NCBI GenBank assembly: GCA_002724505.1
Contig: PBOV01000084.1
Coordinates: forward strand, 4,599-10,481
Length of the DNA: 5,883 bases
Reading direction: 5' to 3'
Source: Rhodospirillaceae bacterium
GTDB lineage: Bacteria > Pseudomonadota > Alphaproteobacteria > MPNO01 > UBA2964
Below, piece by piece: positions 1 to 5,174 of this stretch. The notes under the pieces were generated by a model that was given only the letters and a program-made list of their open reading frames with translations, was not told where the DNA came from and made no database searches. Made by a program: the position numbers and the translations under genes. Every line of letters begins with the position of its first letter. The stretch's first letter is position 1.

Positions 1-96
1 TTAGAAGAATTATTCGTCCGTACTCGTGAAATTCGGCGCAGTGTAATTGAGGCGGGTCAGCACATCCCGCCAAAGCCGCCCAAAAATTTTGATTAA
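1..96 (+). CDS. C-terminal fragment of probable prephenate/arogenate dehydrogenase (TyrC type)
   Basis: This is the last 31 codons and TAA stop of a gene that begins before the window; frame 1 is open from the first base. The visible tail contains RTREIRRSVIEAGQ, then a proline/lysine-rich end (PPKPPKNFD). From memory, an 'LF-RTR-IRR-IIEAGQ' stretch is typical of the C-terminus of alphaproteobacterial TyrC-type prephenate dehydrogenases, NAD(P)-dependent cytosolic enzymes that oxidatively decarboxylate prephenate or arogenate in tyrosine synthesis. No catalytic residue or Rossmann motif lies in the window, so the call depends on this short tail and on the DUF2125 neighbour, which often accompanies tyrC in this class. 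It converges on the DUF2125 gene with only 5 nt between the two stop codons. Confidence 0.6.
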   Translation, partial: LEELFVRTREIRRSVIEAGQHIPPKPPKNFD

Positions 97-101
97 GGCA
101 A

Positions 102-1166
102 TTAATTCCATATAACTTTTGGTAATTTAATAAGTTTGATCGGTCCTACGTATAGGTGACCGTCCTGGATAGCGAGTGATAATTTGATTTGATTTTCCTT
201 TTGGATACCGAAAACATTAGACATACCTTGCATTGCAAAGCGTGCGATCATCCCGAGGTTCGGCTTGATCAGACCAGCATCAATCATTGCCTTAAGTGCT
301 AGGTTGTAGCCTGTTATTGTGCCACTAAGAGCGGCAATCGGTTGAAGGTCTGAATCAAGTGCAAAGGTGCCGTTTGCTTTTGCAAACAGTTTTCCCCAGT
401 GGATCTCAAAATTTTTTAAATCAAGGGAGCCTCCGCTAGATGCCCAGCTCGAAAATGCTTGTTTGAGCGTATTGCCGTGGGCATTTCCGAGAAATTTGGC
501 AGACAGGGCAATATTATTGATTGTTCGCCCAAGGCCGGAATTCAAACGAGTTGGTAAAGTCAGGCCCAAAAGCTCTGCCTGAAGATCAACAGTTGAAACC
601 TGATGTCGTTTTTCTTTTGGAGGGGCCAGCTTATTAAAAGACAAACGCCAATTAAGTCGTTTGATACGATAGTACTGGGTTGACGTAATTTTGGCCAAGG
701 TATCCACCATGGCGAAGGATAAATGGGTAAGCCTACCATTTTTGTTGAGTTTTAATTTTCCTTGCCCCGCTTCCATGTCTAATTTTATGGAGTTGCGTTC
801 ATTAGGTTTGGTATAAGCAAACTCTTGTTGTCCGCCTGTCTGGAATTTTATATTTTTGATATCCCATGGTCTTACGTTCAGTTGAATGTATGGACCTGCC
901 CAATGTAATTGAATATTGCCGCTTGCGCGGCTAAGGGTAGGTCTGTTGATTTTGAACCGCCACTGCCAGGGGAAACCAGACATGTCTATTTTTTGATGTT
1001 CGGCCTTCCATCCTTGAGTGCTTTGTTTGGTCGCCCAATTGGAAATACCATTTTTCAATTGTAGGCCGATGATAAACCATAATCCTGAATAAATTAAAGT
1101 TAACCCGATTAGGATAGATAAGCTGTTAAAAACCAGTTTGCGCCATTTCTGGATATTAAAAACCAT
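102..1166 (-). CDS. DUF2125 domain-containing membrane-anchored protein
   Basis: A complete 354-residue protein matching the DUF2125 family, which is characteristic of alphaproteobacteria and has no settled function. Residues 12-35 form a single hydrophobic segment after a basic N-terminus (KWRK), consistent with an uncleaved inner-membrane anchor and a periplasmic body. Family hallmarks are visible: GFPWQWRF at 64-71, then a W-x-GP-x-I-x-L stretch and RPWD at 99-102. The C-terminus has a DGHLYVGPIKLIKLPKVIW-like ending, so the protein appears intact. No in-frame start is possible upstream, because a TAA lies three codons before the ATG. The only good Shine-Dalgarno-like motif, AGGAG at 1182-1186 on this strand, is 15 nt from the ATG, which is long. 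The gene is divergent from the EamA transporter and convergent with the TyrC fragment, so it is probably monocistronic. Family call firm, function unknown. Confidence 0.88.
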   Translation of the reverse strand: MVFNIQKWRKLVFNSLSILIGLTLIYSGLWFIIGLQLKNGISNWATKQSTQGWKAEHQKIDMSGFPWQWRFKINRPTLSRASGNIQLHWAGPYIQLNVRPWDIKNIKFQTGGQQEFAYTKPNERNSIKLDMEAGQGKLKLNKNGRLTHLSFAMVDTLAKITSTQYYRIKRLNWRLSFNKLAPPKEKRHQVSTVDLQAELLGLTLPTRLNSGLGRTINNIALSAKFLGNAHGNTLKQAFSSWASSGGSLDLKNFEIHWGKLFAKANGTFALDSDLQPIAALSGTITGYNLALKAMIDAGLIKPNLGMIARFAMQGMSNVFGIQKENQIKLSLAIQDGHLYVGPIKLIKLPKVIWN

Positions 1167-1272
1167 GTCTCTTTATATGGACTCCTATGTTGGTGGTCGA
1201 GATCGTAAAAATTCTGATAGCTGGCAGGTCCTCGGTATAGGAGGTACAATCCTTCAATTAAAGAGAATTTAG
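1167..1272. promoter_or_regulatory. Divergent intergenic region expected to hold promoters for DUF2125 and the EamA block
   Basis: This 106-bp segment separates two divergently transcribed genes and is the only place where promoters immediately upstream of both could lie. I could not identify a convincing -35/-10 pair on either strand. It carries mirrored short motifs: CTCTTTA at 1169-1175 opposite TAAAGAG at 1259-1265, and CTCCTAT at 1182-1188 opposite ATAGGAG at 1237-1243. Each half therefore presents an A/G-rich ribosome-binding-like motif toward its own gene. The two pairs do not share exactly one centre of symmetry, so a single operator palindrome is doubtful. The promoter role is inferred from gene orientation only. 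Confidence 0.35.
1239..1245 (+). promoter_or_regulatory. Strong but distant Shine-Dalgarno-like AGGAGGT upstream of the EamA gene
   Basis: AGGAGGT is a near-perfect anti-16S match but ends 27 nt before the ATG at 1273, too far for normal initiation. No ATG, GTG or TTG occurs 4-12 nt after it. An in-frame TAG at 1270-1272 rules out an N-terminal extension of the transporter. The motif actually used by the ATG is probably the weaker AAGAGA at 1261-1266, with a 6-nt spacer. The distant motif may be a ribosome standby site or chance. Confidence 0.3.
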
Positions 1273-2157
1273 ATGGTAAAACCAAAAAATCAAAGTCTCT
1301 CGCCGGGATGGGCTGTCGTGGCATCGGCTCTCTTTATCTTTTTCTGGGCTAGTGGATTTGTCGCTGCGAAATATGGGTTACCATATACTGAGCCTTTTAC
1401 TTTTTTGACTCTGCGATTCCTTGTCGCTTTAATAATTCTTATACCTCTGGCATATATTTGGCGAGTTCGCTGGCCCAACACCCCTACTTCATTACTCCAT
1501 GTAGTTGTTTCTGGTTTATTAGTTCAGACTACTTATTTAACTGGTGTGTTTTATGGTATCTATCTTGGGCTATCGACAGGGGTCATGGCATTAATCGTTG
1601 GCATACAACCTTTAATGACCGGATCCCTTGCTTCGTCCGTTCTGTCCGAGCGTGTTAGTGCAAAACAATGGGTAGGCCTTGGGCTGGGGTTTGTTGGATT
1701 GGGCTTAGTGGTATCGGAAAAAGTAGATCTATCCGGGCAGGGTATGTGGGCTATTTTATTTTCCCTACTTGCGCTAATCGGAATAACAATTGGAACAATT
1801 TATCAAAAACGGTTTTGCTCTGGTGTTGATGTACGCGCTGCTGTCACCATTCAGAATGCTTCATCCTGTGTAATTATCTGCGTTTTGGCATTTTTTTTCG
1901 AACCCTTAGAAATCCAATGGACTGTAGAGTTCATCTTTGCGCTAACTTGGTCAGGTATTGGTCTTTCCGTGATTGCCTTAGCTCTATATTTTTTTCTGGT
2001 GCAGCGTGGTGCAGCAGCTAAAGTCACTAGCCTGATTTATCTAAGCCCGCCAACTACAGCGGTTATGGGTTGGTTGATGTTTGACGAAACTTTCGCAACA
2101 CTCGCAATGATTGGTATGGCCGTCGCTGTCGCTGGCGTGGCTATGGTGAATAGGTGA
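1273..2157 (+). CDS. EamA-family (DMT superfamily) transporter
   Basis: A 294-residue, very hydrophobic protein with about ten predicted transmembrane helices arranged as two tandem EamA repeats (roughly residues 14-148 and 157-293), the standard size and architecture for drug/metabolite transporters of the inner membrane. Visible family features are an FFWASGFVAAKYGL-type helix 1 (23-36), LTLRF in helix 2, a GIQPLMTGSLAS-type helix 4 ending in LSERVS (E126), and in the second repeat YLSPPTTAVMGWLMFDET (E272) before the last helix. The closest general type is the RhaT/YdcZ-like metabolite exporter group; the substrate cannot be read from sequence. The ATG start is fixed by a TAG directly upstream in frame. 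The stop overlaps the start of the ChaC-like gene (GTGA), so the two are probably translationally coupled. T-tracts at 1891-1898 and near 1988 do not disturb the frame. Confidence 0.9.
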   Translation: MVKPKNQSLSPGWAVVASALFIFFWASGFVAAKYGLPYTEPFTFLTLRFLVALIILIPLAYIWRVRWPNTPTSLLHVVVSGLLVQTTYLTGVFYGIYLGLSTGVMALIVGIQPLMTGSLASSVLSERVSAKQWVGLGLGFVGLGLVVSEKVDLSGQGMWAILFSLLALIGITIGTIYQKRFCSGVDVRAAVTIQNASSCVIICVLAFFFEPLEIQWTVEFIFALTWSGIGLSVIALALYFFLVQRGAAAKVTSLIYLSPPTTAVMGWLMFDETFATLAMIGMAVAVAGVAMVNR

Positions 2158-2720
2158 GGCAAGTGACGGATAATCGCAGAAAGATAATCTGTAATGAGCC
2201 AGGAGATGTTTGGTTCTTTGCCTATGGTTCGTTGATGTGGAATCCGGGTTTTACGCCTAAGAAAATTCAAAAAGCATTGTTAGAAGGCTGGCATCGTTGC
2301 TTTTGCGTTGCTTCTTTAATTTATAGGGGTACGCCGAAACAGCCCGGCTTATCGCTGGGACTCGATGTTGGTGGTCAATGCCGCGGTTTAGCGCTTTGTA
2401 TTTCCGAGGCGGATCGTGAGGAGGTCTTCGATTATCTTGTGAGACGCGAAATGCCGGAAGAAATTTATAGCTGCGTCCCAGTTTCAGTCTGCATTGGTGG
2501 CAGCCTCGTTAAGGCCTATACGTTAATAGTTAACCAGGATCACAAATTATATGTTGGTGAAATGACATTGGAGGACGTGGCATCGACGATTGCGCAAGGA
2601 CATGGCAGAAATGGCTCCAATCGAGATTATCTGACTTCCACGGTCAAGTCTTTAAATAGTCTGGGAATTGAGGATGAGGAGTTAACGCTGCTATTAAACC
2701 GTGTTAATGAACTTAGTTGA
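2154..2720 (+). CDS. ChaC-like gamma-glutamylcyclotransferase
   Basis: A 188-residue protein of the ChaC/GGCT fold. Family members cleave the gamma-glutamyl group of glutathione or other gamma-glutamyl peptides in the cytosol, giving 5-oxoproline and Cys-Gly or an amino acid. Diagnostic features are FAYGSLMWNPGF near the N-terminus, with the substrate-binding YGSL loop at 24-27; the YLVRREMPEEIY segment whose E99 matches the catalytic glutamate; and a GHGRNGSNRDYLTSTVKSLNSLGI tail typical of ChaC proteins. Length is normal for bacterial ChaC-like enzymes. The GTG at 2154 overlaps the transporter stop by 4 nt (GTGA). A second in-frame GTG at 2163 would give a protein three residues shorter, and the motif GGTGAGG sits too close to it to prefer it clearly. 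Glutathione specificity is inferred from the family, not proved. A 67-nt gap separates it from the FAH gene, with no terminator visible. Confidence 0.88.
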   Translation: MRQVTDNRRKIICNEPGDVWFFAYGSLMWNPGFTPKKIQKALLEGWHRCFCVASLIYRGTPKQPGLSLGLDVGGQCRGLALCISEADREEVFDYLVRREMPEEIYSCVPVSVCIGGSLVKAYTLIVNQDHKLYVGEMTLEDVASTIAQGHGRNGSNRDYLTSTVKSLNSLGIEDEELTLLLNRVNELS

Positions 2721-2774
2721 TCATTATCCAGGCCGGGACGAAAAATTTTAAGTCAAGATACAAAAAGGGAAATT

Positions 2775-2781
2775 TAAGGAG
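2775..2781 (+). promoter_or_regulatory. Ribosome binding site of the FAH-family gene
   Basis: TAAGGAG lies 6 nt before the ATG at 2788. It is the best-placed Shine-Dalgarno sequence in the window and fixes that start codon. It suggests the gene is translated independently rather than by coupling to the gene 67 nt upstream. Confidence 0.75.
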
Positions 2782-2787
2782 ACTAAG

Positions 2788-3651
2788 ATGAAGCTCATAA
2801 GCTTTCGCCATGATGGGCAAGAGGGTTATGGTGCCGTGAAAGAGGGCGGTATTGTTGATTTATCATCTGAAATTTTTCAGGAAACTCCTCTCAAGAATTT
2901 AAAGACTGTTCTTGAGGCAGGCCGCGATGTGATGACTGATCTCAAGGAGATAGTTGACGCCAAGTCTGCTGAAATTGACTTGGGCGATGTTATCTTTCGG
3001 ATGCCGGTCTTTAACCCCAGCAAGATATTTTGTGTTGGACGAAATTATTATGCTTATCATGAGGTGATGGAAGATGGCCGCCCAGATTGGCCAAGTATCT
3101 TCCCCCGCTTTGGAGATTCTTTCTCCGCTCATAACCAACCAATTATCCGCGGGTCAGACGATGGTGATCAGCTTGATTACGAGGGCGAATTGGTAGTCGT
3201 AATCGGCAAGCAAGGTCGTCACATTTCAGAAGAGAATTCGATGGATTATGTCGGTGGATATACTATTGCAAATGAAGGTAGCGTTAGAAACTGGATCGGC
3301 CGTGGCACACAAAATTGCCCAGTTAAAAACCAGTGGCGCTCGGGTTCTATGGGACCTGCAATCGTCACGGCGGATGAAATTGACGACCCGATGGACTTGC
3401 AAATCGTTACTAGAGTTAACGGTGAAGAGCGTCAAAATGGTAGCACCGGTATGATGATCTTCGATATACCATTCGTGATTTCCTATATCTCGCGCTTTAC
3501 AAGGCTCGAGCCTGGAGATCTGATTTGTACAGGAAGTCCTGGTGGCTCAGCAATCGAGCATGATCCTCCAGGATATCTTAAACCGGGTGATAAAATTGAG
3601 GTGCAGATTAGTGGGATTGGGTCACTGAAAAATCCAGTGAAAGCGGAATAA
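2788..3651 (+). CDS. Fumarylacetoacetate hydrolase (FAH) family protein
   Basis: A 287-residue protein with an N-terminal lid domain (about 1-70) and a C-terminal FAH catalytic domain (about 76-284), the usual size for the cytosolic metal-dependent family that includes acylpyruvases, oxaloacetate decarboxylases, ureidoglycolate-lyase-like proteins and HpaG-type isomerase/decarboxylases. Visible motifs are KIFCVGRNYYAYHEV (H91, E92), DYEGELVVVIG with the metal-binding pair E132 and E134, GGYTIANEGSVRNW with E163 where many family members have Asp, SGSMGPAIVTADEI, VNGEERQ, LEPGDLICTGSPGG and the closing ISGIGSLKNPV. The segment around 168-183 departs from the commoner RDWQ...GKNF pattern. The exact substrate cannot be assigned. 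It follows the ChaC-like gene on the same strand with its own good ribosome binding site and may be in the same operon. Family call firm; no specific gene symbol is justified. Confidence 0.9.
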   Translation: MKLISFRHDGQEGYGAVKEGGIVDLSSEIFQETPLKNLKTVLEAGRDVMTDLKEIVDAKSAEIDLGDVIFRMPVFNPSKIFCVGRNYYAYHEVMEDGRPDWPSIFPRFGDSFSAHNQPIIRGSDDGDQLDYEGELVVVIGKQGRHISEENSMDYVGGYTIANEGSVRNWIGRGTQNCPVKNQWRSGSMGPAIVTADEIDDPMDLQIVTRVNGEERQNGSTGMMIFDIPFVISYISRFTRLEPGDLICTGSPGGSAIEHDPPGYLKPGDKIEVQISGIGSLKNPVKAE

Positions 3652-3813
3652 ATGAACGAACTCTACTTAGAGTGTAAATGTTGGGATGCTCTGCCGATTG
3701 GGTGTAGAGATTAAATTTAGCCTATTTGGCACTCTCACTAATGGTTGAGTGAAAGAAATAACCTCGAGTTGTCCTGGAACGTTACTTTGCTCTAATTTGA
3801 AGAGATTTTAAGA
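3652..3813. other. Convergent intergenic region, no gene supported
   Basis: These 162 bp lie between the stops of the FAH gene and the plsC-like gene, where terminators for both would be expected. The only structures I see are weak. CACTC (3730-3734) can pair with GAGTG (3747-3751) with an interrupted inner stem, but no T-run follows on either strand. CTCT (3790-3793) can pair with AGAG (3801-3804) before ATTTTA, only 4 bp. Neither qualifies as a clear intrinsic terminator. A 20-codon reading frame (3652-3714) starts in the FAH stop context TAAATG but has no supporting evidence. Confidence 0.5.
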
Positions 3814-4527
3814 TCAATAATTGGAGCTGCAAATCTCTTTTTGGGCAGTTTCAATGTCCGCTTCAAGCCGCTCCATAAATTGTTCCCGGGGTAAACCGGG
3901 CGGAATGGGCGGTAAAAAACGTAATGTAATCACTCCTGGTCTGCGGATAAGCATTCGTCTTGGCCAGTAAATACCAGAATTTAATGCTACCGGAACAACA
4001 GGTAGCTTAAGTTGGTTGTAAAGAGCGGCAACACCGCTGTGGTAAAACCCCTTTTTACTCGGTGCTGTTCGCGTACCCTCAGGAAAAATGACAATTGAAC
4101 GGCCAGTCAAGATAGGTTTTCGACTGTCTTTAATCATCTGTCTAATTGCCGATGCGCCGCCCCGTCGGTTAATTCCGATCGCGCCGTATTTTTTTGCGTA
4201 CCAGCCGAAAAAAGGCAGCCAAAAAAGTTCTCTTTTTAGGATGATTACCGACTTCTCTAGTTTGTAGGGGAAGAAAAGTGTATCCCAAGCAGATTGATGT
4301 TTGGACGCCACAATAACAGGTCCCGCGGGAAGAAAATCTATCCCCTCTACTCTATAAGTTAACCCACATATAACACGAAGCAGCCAAAAGACCGATCGTG
4401 TCCAAAACCTTGCTATAAAATCGCTAGCCCAAAATGGAAGAATTAAGGATGGCAAGAACGCAAAAGACATTAGCAAAGCCCAAACGCCATATAGAACATG
4501 ATAAAGCAGAGAGCGAGCCATGACCAT
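3814..4527 (-). CDS. plsC: PlsC-like 1-acyl-sn-glycerol-3-phosphate acyltransferase
   Basis: A 237-residue lysophospholipid acyltransferase that would transfer an acyl chain to lysophosphatidic acid to make phosphatidic acid at the cytoplasmic face of the inner membrane. Counting from the start chosen here, the hydrophobic N-terminus (about 5-55) is followed by block I HQSAWD (H77, D82, the catalytic HX4D), block II GINRRG (arginines 121-122), block III FPEGTRT (E150-R153) and block IV VVPVALNSG, all intact. The frame is open for seven more codons to an ATG at 4548. I prefer the ATG at 4525-4527 because GGGAG at 4536-4540 lies 8 nt upstream and the codon overlaps the ydcF stop as TAATG, a typical coupled arrangement. 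It is the last gene of the ftsX-ydcF-plsC operon. A related family activity, such as acylation of another lysolipid, cannot be excluded. Confidence 0.9.
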   Translation of the reverse strand: MVMARSLLYHVLYGVWALLMSFAFLPSLILPFWASDFIARFWTRSVFWLLRVICGLTYRVEGIDFLPAGPVIVASKHQSAWDTLFFPYKLEKSVIILKRELFWLPFFGWYAKKYGAIGINRRGGASAIRQMIKDSRKPILTGRSIVIFPEGTRTAPSKKGFYHSGVAALYNQLKLPVVPVALNSGIYWPRRMLIRRPGVITLRFLPPIPPGLPREQFMERLEADIETAQKEICSSNY

Positions 4528-5165
4528 TATTTTTTCTCCCACTTCCAATCATCTCGGGTCAGACCGATTTTGGAAATAAGATATTTATTAAACTCGCTAG
4601 CGAGAAGTTGTGCACTACCTGGCCAGCGCCACCAATTTTGACGTTTAAATTGTGGCGGAAAAACAGGATGCGGGACAATTTTAATATTAGGCATTTTACG
4701 TCTAAATTCGAATAGGCTTCTGGGCATGTGATAGCTCGCTGTAACCAGTCGCAACGAATTGAATTTATTTTCGACAATCCACTTGTTCGTCTCGACTGCG
4801 TTCCCCGCTGTGTCATCCGCCCGATACCCTATGATAATACAGCATACAAAATCACTTCGATTCCGGCTAAAAAGTTTGAGGAGGGCCTGCACATCCAAAC
4901 CCCGAGCTACTCCAGAGATAAAAAGTAATTTCGCATATCCTTCGGAAAGCAGTTGAAGCCCGGCTTCTAGACGTCCGGTACCACCCGTCAGCACGATAAT
5001 AGCATCGGTTCTGGTATGATCATCTGTGCGGTTCGTGGGGACCTCATCGACAAACCATATTAGTCCCATTATCCAAACGATTATGATCAGCCCACAAGAA
5101 ATTATCATAAGCCGACCTCTTCTATTAATGCTGCTATTCTTTGTGCGCTGAAACCTATTTGTCAT
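4527..5165 (-). CDS. YdcF/DUF218 family membrane-anchored protein
   Basis: A 212-residue protein with a basic N-terminus, one transmembrane segment (about 19-38) and a DUF218 domain (about 52-195), predicted to be exposed on the periplasmic side. Family motifs are clear: DAIIVLTGGTGRLEAG (54-69), LLFISGV, ADDTAGNAVET (116-126) and LVTASYHMPRSLFEFRR (about 140-156), which holds the conserved YHMPRS. YdcF/SanA/ElyC relatives are linked to envelope integrity and lipid-carrier or peptidoglycan metabolism, and E. coli YdcF was reported to bind S-adenosylmethionine. The function here is not known. The ATG at 5165 is the only reasonable start, because the in-frame codon four positions upstream is the ftsX TGA. 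Only a weak GAG (5174-5176) serves as a ribosome binding site, suggesting coupling to ftsX, 9 nt upstream. Its stop overlaps the plsC start by 1 nt. Confidence 0.88.
   Translation of the reverse strand: MTNRFQRTKNSSINRRGRLMIISCGLIIIVWIMGLIWFVDEVPTNRTDDHTRTDAIIVLTGGTGRLEAGLQLLSEGYAKLLFISGVARGLDVQALLKLFSRNRSDFVCCIIIGYRADDTAGNAVETNKWIVENKFNSLRLVTASYHMPRSLFEFRRKMPNIKIVPHPVFPPQFKRQNWWRWPGSAQLLASEFNKYLISKIGLTRDDWKWEKK
4536..4540 (-). promoter_or_regulatory. Ribosome binding site deciding the plsC start
   Basis: On the minus strand GGGAG is followed by an 8-nt A-rich spacer and then the ATG at 4527-4525. It lies inside the last codons of the ydcF-like gene. It supports the 237-residue start over the ATG at 4548, which would place the motif inside the coding region. 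Confidence 0.65.
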
Positions 5166-5174
5166 TGCGCATAC

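Noticed and set aside
367..582. A plus-strand reading frame opposite DUF2125, and similar short frames opposite or within the other genes.
   Set aside because: They lie entirely or mostly inside well-supported genes in other frames, have no recognisable domain, and look like shadow reading frames.
1891..1898. Run of eight T residues within the EamA gene, a possible frameshift or slippage site.
   Set aside because: The reading frame is intact with normal helix composition on both sides; Phe/Leu-rich membrane segments commonly produce T-runs.
1125..3333. The 12-mer GTTAAAAACCAG occurs at 1125-1136 and again at 3322-3333.
   Set aside because: Both copies lie inside unrelated coding regions in A-rich sequence, and the flanks diverge at once; a chance repeat rather than an element.
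3730..3751. Imperfect hairpin CACTC...GAGTG between the convergent FAH and plsC genes as an intrinsic terminator.
   Set aside because: The stem is short and interrupted, and no T-tract follows on either strand.
4528..4548. Seven-residue N-terminal extension of the PlsC-like protein from an ATG at 4548.
   Set aside because: No ribosome binding site was evident for it and it overlaps ydcF further; the ATG at 4527 has GGGAG at an 8-nt spacing and a TAATG overlap.
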